Positions 39,374 through 48,585 of a stretch of DNA of 64,000 nucleotides are shown in pieces. Position 1 is the first letter of the stretch; each line of letters starts with the position of its first letter. The stretch is from Limisphaera sp049537155. Its GTDB lineage: Bacteria; Verrucomicrobiota; Verrucomicrobiia; Limisphaerales; Limisphaeraceae. Under the pieces are notes generated by a model. The model searched no databases and was not told the DNA's origin. It saw only the letters and a list, made by a program, of their open reading frames with translations. The translations under genes were made by a program, and so were the position numbers. The stretch is from positions 1 through 64,000 of the forward strand of contig NZ_JBMVQZ010000011.1 in NCBI RefSeq assembly GCF_049537155.1, in the 5' to 3' direction.

Positions 39374-39388
39374 GGTGCTGGGAGGGTT

Positions 39389-40333
39389 TCAGGCGGCGAT
39401 GACCTCCTGTGGACCCCGGCCTCCGTTGACCAGAAAGAGGACGGCCATGCGGACGGCCATGCCGTTGGTGACCTGTTCGAGGATGACGGAGCGTTCGCCG
39501 TCGGCGGTTTCGCTGTCGATTTCGACGCCGCGGTTGATGGGCCCCGGGTGCATGATGAGGACGTCGGGCTTGGTGCCGGCCATGCGGGCAGGGTTGATGC
39601 CGAAGAGCTGGATGTACTCGGAGAGGCCGGGGAACATGGTGCGGCGCTGGCGCTCGTGCTGGATGCGCAGGAGGTTGATGACGTCGGCGTCGCGGATGGC
39701 TTCTTCGAGGTTGTGGGTGATGCGGCAGCCGAGCTGCTCGAATTCGCGCGGCACGAGGGTGGGCGGGCCGCAGAGGGTCACGCGCGCGCCAAGTTTGGTG
39801 AAGCCCCAGATGTCGGATCGGGCCACGCGGCTGTAGAGGATGTCGCCGATGATGGTGACGTTGAGGCCTTCGATGGTGCCTTTTCGCTCGCGGATGGTGA
39901 AGAGGTCGAGGAGTGCCTGGGTGGGATGTTCGTGTGCGCCGTCGCCGGCGTTGATGACGTGGGCCTGGAGTACGCGGGCCAGGAAATGAGGGGCGCCGGC
40001 GGCGGAATGCCGGATGACGATGAAGTCCACGTTCAGCGCCTCGAGGTTGCGTGCGGTGTCCTTGAGGGTTTCGCCTTTTCGAAGGGAGGAGGCTTCGGCG
40101 GTGAAATTGATGATGTCGGCCGAGAGCCGTTGTTCGGCCAGTTCGAAGCTGGTGCGCGTGCGGGTGGAGGGTTCGACGAAGAGGTTGACGACGGTTTTCC
40201 CGCGGAGGGCGGGCACGGTTTTGATGGCGCGTTGACCGACGGCCTTGAAGGCGCGGGCCGTGTCGAGCACGGTGAGGATTTCCTCCGCCGTGAGGGATTC
40301 GATGTCCAGCAGATGGCGTCGGGTCCAGCTCAT
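39389..40333 (-). CDS. pyrB: aspartate carbamoyltransferase catalytic subunit
   Basis: 314 residues. Second step of pyrimidine synthesis: carbamoyl phosphate plus aspartate gives carbamoyl aspartate. Carbamoyl-phosphate loop FVEPSTRTRTSFELA, HPTQALLDLFTI, and HPGPINRGVEI near the end. It follows pyrR with a 4-base ATGA overlap. No regulatory pyrI lies beside it. Confidence 0.97.
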   Translation of the reverse strand: MSWTRRHLLDIESLTAEEILTVLDTARAFKAVGQRAIKTVPALRGKTVVNLFVEPSTRTRTSFELAEQRLSADIINFTAEASSLRKGETLKDTARNLEALNVDFIVIRHSAAGAPHFLARVLQAHVINAGDGAHEHPTQALLDLFTIRERKGTIEGLNVTIIGDILYSRVARSDIWGFTKLGARVTLCGPPTLVPREFEQLGCRITHNLEEAIRDADVINLLRIQHERQRRTMFPGLSEYIQLFGINPARMAGTKPDVLIMHPGPINRGVEIDSETADGERSVILEQVTNGMAVRMAVLFLVNGGRGPQEVIAA

Positions 40334-40863
40334 GGGCGTTCGAGGTACACGGCGTCTTCGGTGCCAGATTCGGAGAGGACCACCTCGATGCGTTCGGCGG
40401 GCGAGGTGGGGATGTTTTTGCCGACGAAATCGGCCTTGATGGGCAGTTCGCGGTGTCCGCGATCGATCAACGCAGCCAGTTGGATGCGGCGGGGCCTGCC
40501 GAAATCGTTGAGGGCGTCCATGGCGGCGCGGATGGTGCGGCCGCTGAAGAGGACGTCATCCACGAGCACCACGGTGCGGTCGGTGACGTCGAAGGGGATG
40601 ACGGTTGGCTGGATGTCGGGTGCGACGCGTTGGTCGAGGTCGTCGCGGTGCAGGGAGACGTCGAGCTCGCCCACGGGGACGGGGTGGCCCCAGATCTCGG
40701 CCAGTCGGGCTGCCAGGCGGCGGGCCAGTTGGACGCCGCCGCGTTGGATGCCCACCAGGGCCACCCGGGTGGAGTCCTCGTTGGCCTCGGCGATTTCGTG
40801 GGCCATGCGGGCGAGGATCCGCTGCAGGACCGGACCGGAAAGAATGAGGAAGCGCTGGCTCAT
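40330..40863 (-). CDS. pyrR: bifunctional PyrR: pyr operon regulator / uracil phosphoribosyltransferase
   Basis: 177 residues. PRPP-binding motif TVVLVDDVLFSGRT with the family's VALVGIQRGGVQLARRL. In Gram-positive bacteria PyrR binds pyr mRNA and causes attenuation; here the role is inferred from its place directly ahead of pyrB. I did not find a clear PyrR RNA target in the short leader. The start is MSQRFLIL; the longer frame upstream is unlikely. Confidence 0.94.
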   Translation of the reverse strand: MSQRFLILSGPVLQRILARMAHEIAEANEDSTRVALVGIQRGGVQLARRLAARLAEIWGHPVPVGELDVSLHRDDLDQRVAPDIQPTVIPFDVTDRTVVLVDDVLFSGRTIRAAMDALNDFGRPRRIQLAALIDRGHRELPIKADFVGKNIPTSPAERIEVVLSESGTEDAVYLERP

Positions 40864-40992
40864 GCTGATGGGCGGAGGTGCGCGGACACAGGTGTGCGGG
40901 TTCGGGCCCGGGCTGGCGGGGTGCACCCCTGGTCCATGCCGCGGGCGTTTGCACTCCTGATGCAGTCGGCCATGGAAGGAGCGGGAGGCGGA

Positions 40993-41310
40993 TCAGGAAG
41001 AGGGGGAGCGGTCGGGATTCGAATCAGAGCGAGTGGGGGAAGAGGGGGCGGAGGCGGGCTGCGTCGGGGCGCCCTGTTGCTGGCGCGCCATTGCCTGGCG
41101 GTAGGCGCGCCATTTGGAGCGGTGCTTGAGGATCCAGTCGGTCAGGGCCCGTTCGAAGCCGATGTCGTAGCCGGCCTTTTCCGACTCGATCCACTTGTGC
41201 TTGAGGATCTCCTCCCTTTCGGCCTGGAACTCGCGGTAAAGGGTCGAGTTCCGAAGCAGGTCGTCCCCGTCCAGTTCTTTGGTGTCTTCCGCCATAGCAG
41301 GTTTGGACAT
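40993..41310 (-). CDS. small unknown charged protein
   Basis: 105 residues, or 100 from the ATG at 41295. An acidic start (AEDTKELDGDDLL) precedes a compact helical part with HKWIESEKAGYDIGFERALTDWILKH; the tail is Ser/Pro-rich. The H-x-W...SE-x-x-G-x-D-I-G pattern looks like a conserved helix pair, but I cannot name the family with confidence. No membrane segment. It is about 130 bases upstream of pyrR on the same strand. Confidence 0.65.
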   Translation of the reverse strand: MSKPAMAEDTKELDGDDLLRNSTLYREFQAEREEILKHKWIESEKAGYDIGFERALTDWILKHRSKWRAYRQAMARQQQGAPTQPASAPSSPTRSDSNPDRSPSS

Positions 41311-41696
41311 AGGCGAACCTTTCAGCTCTACGGGGCACAGTAAGCCCATTTCCCCGGCATGACAAACCAAAAGTCCCGCCAACGGGCGCGGCACACCGCC
41401 CCGCTCAGATCCAAGAATCTGGGAATCAGCCATTTGTGTATGCGGTGCGCGGTCCGGTGGGCTTGTGGCCCGCGGCGCGACGGCGGGTGGGACGCCTTTG
41501 CACGGGGCTGCGGTGGCGGCGGCGATTTTTGGGCTGGAAAGGCTTGGTGGCGGCGTTTCAGGCTGGTGGTGAGAATGGAAACCGAAGGGGCACGGCGGGC
41601 GCTCTCGGGGGTGGACCGGGGGCCGAAGACCGGGCCTGCCATGAGAGCAGGACCGCGGGGGCGCGTCGTAACCTGCCGTCGAATGCAGAGAAGACC
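41311..41696. other. divergent intergenic region upstream of rhaA
   Basis: 386 bases between the minus-strand small protein and rhaA. It must hold promoters for both directions. No operator repeat or RNA structure was clear to me. Confidence 0.4.
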
Positions 41697-42965
41697 ATGA
41701 AATCAAACAAGCAGATTGAGCAGGCTTACCGGTGGGCGCGGGAACGGTTTGCGGCTGTGGGTGTGGACACGGAGGCGGCCCTGGCCCGGTTGTCCGGGCT
41801 AAGGGTGTCGTTGCATTGCTGGCAGGGGGATGATGTGCGGGGTTTCGAGAGTGCGGCCGACGCGCCGGGTGGCGGGCTGGCGGTCACGGGGGCTTATCCG
41901 GGGCGGGCGCGGACGCCGGAGGAGCTGCGGCAGGATGCCGAGAAGGCGTTCTCGTTGATTCCCGGCCGGCACCGGTTCAACCTGCACGCCATTTACGGGG
42001 AATTTGGCGGCCGCAAGGTCGAGCGGAACGAGATCGGTGTGGAACATTTCCGGGGCTGGATCGAGTGGGCCCGGGGGCTGGGGCTGGGCCTGGATTTCAA
42101 CCCGACCTGTTTTGCCCATCCGCTGGCGTCGGACGGATTCACGTTGTCGCATCCGGATCGGTCGGTGCGGCGTTACTGGATCGAGCACTGCCAGCGGTGT
42201 CGGGAGATTGGTGCGGCGATGGGTCGTGCATTGGGCACGCCTGCGGTGACCAATGTGTGGATACCGGACGGGATGAAGGACACGCCGGCTGATCGGCGGG
42301 GACCGCGCGAGAGGTTGTTGGAATCGTTGGATGAGGTGTTCCGGAAGCCGTTGCCCTCCCGGTACAACCTCGACTCCGTGGAGGGCAAACTGTTCGGCAT
42401 CGGTGCCGAGAGTTACACGGTGGGGATGCACGAGTTTTATCTGGGTTATGCGGTGACGCGGCGCAAGTGGCTCTGTTTGGACGCGGGCCATTATCATCCG
42501 ACGGAAAGTCTGGCCGACAAGATCTCCTCGGTGCTGACGTACGTGCCGGGGATCCTGCTGCACGTGAGTCGGGGGGTGCGGTGGGACAGTGATCACGTGG
42601 TGATTCTGAACGACGATTTGCTGGCGATTGCGCAGGAACTCGTGCGCGGGCGGTATTTGGACCGGACCCGGCTGGGGTTGGACTTTTTCGATGCGAGCAT
42701 CAACCGGGTGGCAGCCTGGGTGATCGGGGCACGCAGTTTTTTGCGGGCGTTGCTGACGGCGCTGCTGGAGCCGTGGCCGGAGTACCAGCGCCTGGAGCGT
42801 GCGGGCGATTACACGGGACGCCTTGCGTGGATGGAAGAGGCCAAGAACCTGCCCTACGGAGCGGTGTGGGATTATCACTGCCTGCGGTCGGGCGTGCCGG
42901 CGGGGATGGCCTGGCTGGAGGAGGTGCGGGAGTACGAACGGAAGGTCCTGAGCCGGCGGAGTTGA
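41697..42965 (+). CDS. rhaA: L-rhamnose isomerase
   Basis: 422 residues, normal length. Converts L-rhamnose to L-rhamnulose in the cytoplasm. Family blocks: RVSLHCWQGDDV near the start, FNLHAIYGE, LDFNPTCFAHPLA, TNVWIPDGMKDTPADR, GAESYTVGMHEFY, CLDAGHYHPTE, and the metal-site HVSRGVRWDSDHVV. No other rhamnose gene lies beside it. It fits the sugar-degrading profile suggested by the exported oxidoreductase pair. Confidence 0.96.
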   Translation: MKSNKQIEQAYRWARERFAAVGVDTEAALARLSGLRVSLHCWQGDDVRGFESAADAPGGGLAVTGAYPGRARTPEELRQDAEKAFSLIPGRHRFNLHAIYGEFGGRKVERNEIGVEHFRGWIEWARGLGLGLDFNPTCFAHPLASDGFTLSHPDRSVRRYWIEHCQRCREIGAAMGRALGTPAVTNVWIPDGMKDTPADRRGPRERLLESLDEVFRKPLPSRYNLDSVEGKLFGIGAESYTVGMHEFYLGYAVTRRKWLCLDAGHYHPTESLADKISSVLTYVPGILLHVSRGVRWDSDHVVILNDDLLAIAQELVRGRYLDRTRLGLDFFDASINRVAAWVIGARSFLRALLTALLEPWPEYQRLERAGDYTGRLAWMEEAKNLPYGAVWDYHCLRSGVPAGMAWLEEVREYERKVLSRRS

Positions 42966-43123
42966 GTGCGTTTGCAGGGGCGACCGTGTGGCGGGGTCGG
43001 TTGAGGACGGGTCCGCGCCCGGCCTGGCGGCGCGGTGTTGCGGAGGGGTGACCGGCCTGTCCTGTGGGGACCCGCCGGCGGGTTGCCAACCGGCGCGGCG
43101 CGGCCTACATTCGGCGGTCCGAC

Positions 43124-44773
43124 ATGCAGCCGAAGAACCAAGTGGAAGCCCCCCGGCGCGTCGGTTTGGTCTCGCTGGGGTGCGCAAAAAACCTGGTGGA
43201 CGCCGAGGTGATGCTGGGGACGTTGCTGCGGGACGGGTTCGAGATTACGAACGACCCCACCCGGGCCGATGCCCTGATCATCAACACCTGCTCGTTCATT
43301 GACGCGGCGCAGGAGGAGAGCGTGGACGCGATCCTGGAGTCGGCGGAGTTTCGGGAGGCGCATCGGCGGGGCCAGGCGTTGATCGTATCGGGGTGTTTGC
43401 CGCAGCGTTTTCGGGCGCAGCTGCGGGATCTGTTGCCCGAGGTGGACGCCTTCATGGGGGTGGACGAGGTGCCGCAGGTGAGTGAAATCGTCCGGGAGGC
43501 GCTGGCCCACCGGGCGACGCGGCTGGCGGGCGCGGCGGCCCGGCAGGGGCGGGCCCGTGCGGCTCTGAGAAAGGAGTTGCTGCAGCTGCACGAAACGGGG
43601 TCGGGCAACGGCGGTGGAGGGGCCGGCGGGAGGCGCGGCGCCGCGGTGGCTCCGGCGCCGGTGCTCGTGCAGGCGCGCCCGCGGTACATTCCGGACTACG
43701 AGACTCCCCGGTTTCGACTGACGCCGCCACACTACGCCTACGTGAAGATTGCCGAGGGCTGCAATCATCCCTGTTCGTTCTGCATCATCCCGCAGATGCG
43801 AGGTTCTCATCGGAGTCGGCCGATGGAAGACATCCTGCAAGAGGCGCGGGCGTTGTTGGAACAGGGCGTGCGGGAGCTGAATCTGATTTCCCAGGATTCC
43901 ACCTATTACGGTCTGGACCTGCGCCCGCGGCGGGCTGGTGCGATTGCGGCGCCGGATCGGTTTCGCCGGGCGGTGCAGGAGCTGCCGCCGGACACGCCAA
44001 CGCTGGCCCGGTTGTTGGAGGCGCTGGACGCGTTGCCGGGGGACTTTTGGATCCGCGTGCTGTACACGCATCCGGCGCACTGGACGGACGAACTGATCCG
44101 CACCTTTGCCCGGTGCCGCAAGGTGGCCCGTTACGTGGACATGCCGCTGCAGCATATCCACGACCTGATGCTGGAGCGGATGCGGCGGGAGACGACCCGT
44201 GCCTACATCGAGGAGTTGTTGCAGCGGATCCGGGAGGGGATACCCGGCGTGACCCTGCGCACGACGTTCATCGTGGGTTTTCCGGGCGAGACGGAGGCTT
44301 GTTTCGAGGCCCTGCTGGAGTTCATGGAGCGGGTTCGGTTCGATCGAGCGGGTGTGTTCCTGTACTCGCGAGAGGAGGGGACCCGGGCGGCGCGGATGGC
44401 CCAGCAGGTCCCGGCCGAGGTGAAGGCGCGTCGGCGGGATCGTGCCATGGCGTTGCAGCGGCGGATTTCCCGGGAGCGGAACGAGGCGATGGTGGGACGG
44501 AGGCTCCGCGTGTTGGTGGAAGGTCATCTGCAGGGGAACGAGGCGGCGCCGGCCGAGATCCGGTCGTGGGAACAGGGTCTGGTGCGGGAGGGGGCTGAGG
44601 ATGGCCAGCGGCTTGGGCGGGGGCGCTGGTCGGTGGCCCGTTCGGAGGCGGATGCCCCCGAGGTGGACGGGCGGGTCTTCGTCCGCGGCCGGTTGCCGGT
44701 CGGCGAGTTCGTCACTGTGGAGGTGGTGGGGGCGACGGACTATGACCTGCTCGCCCGACCGGTGGCAGCGTGA
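43124..44773 (+). CDS. rimO: ribosomal protein S12 methylthiotransferase RimO, enlarged
   Basis: 549 residues against about 440 usually. Radical SAM enzyme that methylthiolates Asp of ribosomal protein S12. N-terminal cluster Cys in SLGCAKN, NTCSF and SGCLPQR; radical SAM triad in GCNHPCSFC at about 213-220; SPMEDI-like region and TRAM domain at the C-terminus. The extra length comes from a Gly/Ala-rich insert between the first two domains (about 145-190) and a further insert in the TRAM part. SLGCAKNLVDAEVMLG and the TTYYGLDL-like motif favour RimO over MiaB. Confidence 0.93.
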   Translation: MQPKNQVEAPRRVGLVSLGCAKNLVDAEVMLGTLLRDGFEITNDPTRADALIINTCSFIDAAQEESVDAILESAEFREAHRRGQALIVSGCLPQRFRAQLRDLLPEVDAFMGVDEVPQVSEIVREALAHRATRLAGAAARQGRARAALRKELLQLHETGSGNGGGGAGGRRGAAVAPAPVLVQARPRYIPDYETPRFRLTPPHYAYVKIAEGCNHPCSFCIIPQMRGSHRSRPMEDILQEARALLEQGVRELNLISQDSTYYGLDLRPRRAGAIAAPDRFRRAVQELPPDTPTLARLLEALDALPGDFWIRVLYTHPAHWTDELIRTFARCRKVARYVDMPLQHIHDLMLERMRRETTRAYIEELLQRIREGIPGVTLRTTFIVGFPGETEACFEALLEFMERVRFDRAGVFLYSREEGTRAARMAQQVPAEVKARRRDRAMALQRRISRERNEAMVGRRLRVLVEGHLQGNEAAPAEIRSWEQGLVREGAEDGQRLGRGRWSVARSEADAPEVDGRVFVRGRLPVGEFVTVEVVGATDYDLLARPVAA

Positions 44774-44947
44774 TCCGAACGAACCGGCGGGGCACGGGCC
44801 GTGGCGTCGGAGGGGCCGGGTCCTTGACTTCGACCCGGACGATGCAAAACTGGGGCAGGCTGGCGGATTGTGAGGCTTGGAAAGGGGTGAACCGAGCCGC
44901 GTGTGGCGGTTTGCGGGGCGGCGGAGCACAGATGGAATGGTTCGGGC

Positions 44948-45970
44948 ATGAACTGGATGCTTTGGATGGCGCTGGCGGTTGTGGGAGGGCTCATGGTGGC
45001 CTGGCCGCGGCGGGGTTTGTGGGCCCGTTTGCGTGAGGCGCGGCGTCTGGCAGAGCGAGCCCGACGGGAGGACGCGCTCAAACACATCCTGAAGACCGAG
45101 GCCAACGGGCGTGAGGCCACGCTGGAGAGCGTCAGCGGCGCGTTGCAACTCTCGCCTCAAAAAGCCGCCGGGCTGCTGGCAGAGCTGGAGTCGGGGGGGC
45201 TGATCTCGTTCGAGGGCGGGCGCATGCAACTGAGTCCGCAGGGCCGCGAACTGGCCACCCAGGTGGTGAGGGCGCATCGGCTGTGGGAGAGTTATCTGGC
45301 GGACCGTACCGGTCTGACGGAGGAACAGTGGCATCGTCTGGCGGAGCGGCAGGAGCACCTGCTCAGCCGACAACAAACCGAGGCCCTGGCAGCCGAGCTG
45401 GGTCACCCGCGTGTGGATCCCCACGGGGATGCCATTCCGGAACCCGGGTCCGCCCTGCCTGCCGACCGCGGGGCCTCATTGAACAGCCTTGAGCCGGAGA
45501 CCCCCGCGGTCATTACCCACGTGGAGGATGAGCCACAGCCCTTGTACGCACGGCTGGCGCGCGAAGGGTTGCGGCCCGGGGTGAAGATCTGCGTGCTCGA
45601 GCGCACGCCCAACACGGTCCGGCTCTGGGGCCAGGGGCGGGAACACCTGCTTTCGCCCGTCGAAGCCCAGAGCATCGGCGTGGAACCGTTGTCCGACACC
45701 AGCCTGCGGGATTTGCAGGGCGAGGTTTTTTTGCACCAGTTGGCTCCGGGCCAGACGGCGCGGGTGGTGGAACTCTCGCCCGCGTGCCGGGGTTTGGAAC
45801 GGCGTCGGTTGTTGGACCTGGGCTTCGTTCCCGGCACGCGGGTCACGGTGGACATGGCCAGTCCGCTCGGGGATCCCCGCGCCTATCGGGTGCGCGGGAG
45901 CCTGGTGGCCCTGCGTCAGGACCAGGCCCGATGGATACGGGTGGAACCCTTGCCAGCGGAGGCCGCATGA
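44948..45970 (+). CDS. membrane-anchored DtxR-like regulator fused to FeoA
   Basis: 340 residues. A hydrophobic N-terminal anchor (MNWMLWMALAVVGGLMVAWP) precedes a winged helix of the DtxR/MntR type (LKTEANGREATLESVSGALQLSPQKAAGLL). Next comes the dimer region with RLWESYLADRTG and GHPRVDPHGDAIPEP. The C-terminal FeoA-like SH3 domain begins about residue 265 (LAPGQTARVVELS, RRRLLDLGFVPGTRVTV). The gene overlaps the FeoB GTPase gene (ATGA). It may sense iron and also serve as the FeoA subunit; both roles are inferred. ATG 44948 was chosen because the membrane segment begins there. Confidence 0.85.
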   Translation: MNWMLWMALAVVGGLMVAWPRRGLWARLREARRLAERARREDALKHILKTEANGREATLESVSGALQLSPQKAAGLLAELESGGLISFEGGRMQLSPQGRELATQVVRAHRLWESYLADRTGLTEEQWHRLAERQEHLLSRQQTEALAAELGHPRVDPHGDAIPEPGSALPADRGASLNSLEPETPAVITHVEDEPQPLYARLAREGLRPGVKICVLERTPNTVRLWGQGREHLLSPVEAQSIGVEPLSDTSLRDLQGEVFLHQLAPGQTARVVELSPACRGLERRRLLDLGFVPGTRVTVDMASPLGDPRAYRVRGSLVALRQDQARWIRVEPLPAEAA

Positions 45971-46830
45971 GCGAGCCGACCTCTCTTTCCGGTGCCGCGG
46001 TGACGCCGGTGGGTGAAGCGTGCGAGAGTTGTGCGGTCTTCCGCGCGGCCCGGCTTCGGAAACTCGGTGTACGCGTGGGACGGGCCGATTTTGTGGTGGC
46101 GCTGGCGGGCAACCCCAACACCGGCAAGAGCACCGTGTTCAATGCGTTGACCGGTCTGCGGCAGCACACCGGCAACTGGCCGGGCAAAACCGTCACCCGC
46201 GCCGAGGGGGCCTTCGAGTACAACGGACGGCGTTACAAACTGGTGGATCTACCCGGGACCTATTCCCTGCTGTCGACCAGCCCCGACGAACAGGTCGCGC
46301 GGGACTTCCTGTTGTTCGGGCAGCCGGATGTGACCGTGGTGGTGGCGGACGCCACGCGTCTGGAACGGAACCTCAATCTGGTGCTGCAGGTGCTCGAGAT
46401 TACCGACCGTGCCGTGCTGTGCGTGAACCTCTTGGACGAGGCCGAGCGACATGGAACTCAGGTGGACACCCGCCAACTGGCACGGGACCTGGGGATTCCG
46501 GTGGTGGGCACGGCCGCGCGCCGCGGCCGGGGGCTGCCCGAGCTGCTGCAGGCCATCGAGGACGTGGCCACCGGACGGGTCCGGTGCCGTCCCTTCCGCC
46601 TGCCCGAACCGCCGCCGGCCTTGCGGGAGGCCATTCAAGACCTGGTACGGCGCCTGGAACGGTTGTATCCCGGTCTGCCCAACGCCCGCTGGGTGGCCAT
46701 GCGCCTGCTGGCGGGCGACGAGAGCATCCTCAACGCCATTCGCTCGGGTGAACTGGCGGCGCTGAGCCGGTCCGGGGCGGCTGTTGCCGGACCGGCCCCG
46801 GAGTCTGAACGCGCGGTCGAGACAACGTGA
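45967..46830 (+). CDS. feoB: FeoB N-terminal half: G-protein domain
   Basis: 287 residues. Ferrous iron transporter GTPase: G1 GNPNTGKST, switch HTGNWPGKTV, G3 DLPGTYSL, G4 NLLDE. A Cys-containing tail (ESCAVF) precedes the G domain. The frame stops at 46830 just after the helical spacer. The permease half restarts seven bases later in another reading frame, so FeoB is made as two proteins here. Confidence 0.92.
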   Translation: MSEPTSLSGAAVTPVGEACESCAVFRAARLRKLGVRVGRADFVVALAGNPNTGKSTVFNALTGLRQHTGNWPGKTVTRAEGAFEYNGRRYKLVDLPGTYSLLSTSPDEQVARDFLLFGQPDVTVVVADATRLERNLNLVLQVLEITDRAVLCVNLLDEAERHGTQVDTRQLARDLGIPVVGTAARRGRGLPELLQAIEDVATGRVRCRPFRLPEPPPALREAIQDLVRRLERLYPGLPNARWVAMRLLAGDESILNAIRSGELAALSRSGAAVAGPAPESERAVETT

Positions 46831-46837
46831 AACCCGC

Positions 46838-48280
46838 ATGAAGGAAACCCCGGCCATTCCGCCGGCCCCCGAGGTGGACGACCTGCTGCGGACCGCCCGG
46901 CAATACCGGCAGCGATTGCAGGCAGACCTGCACGAGCAGATGGTCGAGGCCATCTACGCACAGGCCGAGCGGATCGTGTCTCGTGCGGTCTCCACTCCGA
47001 CCGCGCCGGCCCGGCCGACGTTTGATCGTGCCCTGGATCGGATCGTCACCAGCCGTGTTTGGGGGTTTCCCATCATGTTCGCGCTGTTTGCGGTGATGTT
47101 CTGGATCACCATCAGCGGAGCGAATGTTCCCTCGGGGTTGCTCGCCGAGTGGTTGGTGGAGCGCGGTCATCCCTGGCTGCGGGGATTGACGACGGGCTGG
47201 GGGTGGCCGGACTGGTTGCGGGGCCTCACCGTGGACGGGATGTATCTGGCCACGGCATGGGTGGTAAGCGTGATGTTGCCGCCGATGGCGATATTTTTCC
47301 CGATGTTCACCCTCCTCGAGGATTTTGGCTATCTGCCGCGCGTGGCCTTCAACCTGGACGCGCTCTTTCGGCGTGCGGGTGCTCATGGCAAACAGGCCAT
47401 GAGCCTGATGATGGGGTTCGGGTGCAACGCCGCGGGGGTGGTGTCCACGCGCATCATTGACAGTCCACGCGAACGGTTGCTGGCCATTCTTACGAACAAT
47501 TTTTCCCTGTGCAACGGCCGCTGGCCGACGCAGTTCCTGATGGCCACGCTGTTTGTGGGGGCGCTGGTGCCCGCTCCGTGGTCCAGCCTGGCCGCGGCCG
47601 CGGCGGTTACGGGTGTGGCGGCGCTGGGTGTGGTGCTGGCGTTGCTCGTTTCCTGGGCGCTCTCGCGCACGGTATTGAAGGGCGAGCCCTCGGCGTTCAG
47701 CCTGGAGTTGCCGCCCTACCGCCCGCCGCGGCTCTGGCAGACCTTGTACACCTCGTTGTTGGATCGGACGCTGTTCGTTCTCTGGCGGGCGGTGGTTTTT
47801 GCCCTGCCCTGCGGGGCCTTGATCTGGTTGAGCGCCAATGTGCACATCGGAGGGGAGAGCGTCGCGGCGCACTTGATCCGGGCGTTGGATCCGCTCGGGC
47901 TCTGGCTCGGGTTGAACGGCGTCATTCTCCTGGCCTATGTGCTGGCCATTCCGGCCAACGAGATCGTGATCCCGACGGTGTTGATGCTGACCGTGCTGGT
48001 GACCGGCGCACCGGGTGTGGGCGCCGGTGCCGGGGTGATGTTCGAGGTGGAGGATCAGAATGTACTGAAACAGGTGCTGACCCAGGGAGGCTGGACCGCC
48101 CTGACGGGCATCAACCTCATGTTGTTCAGTCTGCTGCACAACCCCTGCAGCACCACACTTTACACGATCTACAAGGAGACCGGCAGCCTGCGCTGGACCG
48201 CCTGGGCCGCGCTGCTGCCGTTGGCACTGGGTTTCGCCGTTTGTTTCCTGGTGGCCCGGATCTGGCAGTGGTGCACCTGA
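46838..48280 (+). CDS. feoB: FeoB C-terminal half: ferrous iron permease
   Basis: 480 residues. About nine membrane helices with the FeoB Gate and C-terminal regions. Motifs: LEDFGYLPRVAFNLD, MGFGCNAAGVVSTRIIDSPRER (read in blocks), NNFSLCNGRWP and HNPCSTTLYTIYKE, which include the usual transport cysteines. It begins with a soluble helical stretch of about 65 residues before the first helix. The start is ATG 46838. Natural split FeoB genes are known in some bacteria. Confidence 0.92.
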   Translation: MKETPAIPPAPEVDDLLRTARQYRQRLQADLHEQMVEAIYAQAERIVSRAVSTPTAPARPTFDRALDRIVTSRVWGFPIMFALFAVMFWITISGANVPSGLLAEWLVERGHPWLRGLTTGWGWPDWLRGLTVDGMYLATAWVVSVMLPPMAIFFPMFTLLEDFGYLPRVAFNLDALFRRAGAHGKQAMSLMMGFGCNAAGVVSTRIIDSPRERLLAILTNNFSLCNGRWPTQFLMATLFVGALVPAPWSSLAAAAAVTGVAALGVVLALLVSWALSRTVLKGEPSAFSLELPPYRPPRLWQTLYTSLLDRTLFVLWRAVVFALPCGALIWLSANVHIGGESVAAHLIRALDPLGLWLGLNGVILLAYVLAIPANEIVIPTVLMLTVLVTGAPGVGAGAGVMFEVEDQNVLKQVLTQGGWTALTGINLMLFSLLHNPCSTTLYTIYKETGSLRWTAWAALLPLALGFAVCFLVARIWQWCT

Positions 48281-48585
48281 CGGCCCGGGCTTCCGACGGT
48301 CAACGCCAAGTGGGTCCGGACTGTGAAAGGTTGGCTCCGCTTTTGGCCGGGGACCGCCGGCGCGCCCGTGGCCGCAGCGGGGCGCCCGGCCCGGGGATCT
48401 TGTTCCCTTCACGTCCGGCGGAGCAATACCGCCTGGTGCGGGCGTTCGCGGTGTGACGCTTTGGACTAAAAGTCCTCAAGTTGAAACCCGGGTGTGCCGA
48501 TGAAAAGGCATTCGTCCGGCCCCCGGCCCCGGTTTTTTTGGGGATTGCCGGGTGGGTGGCACGGGCTACACTGGGCATTGCGGCG

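Noticed and set aside
40864..40992. PyrR-type attenuator ahead of pyrR
   Set aside because: The leader is short and no anti-antiterminator motif or convincing alternative hairpins were seen.
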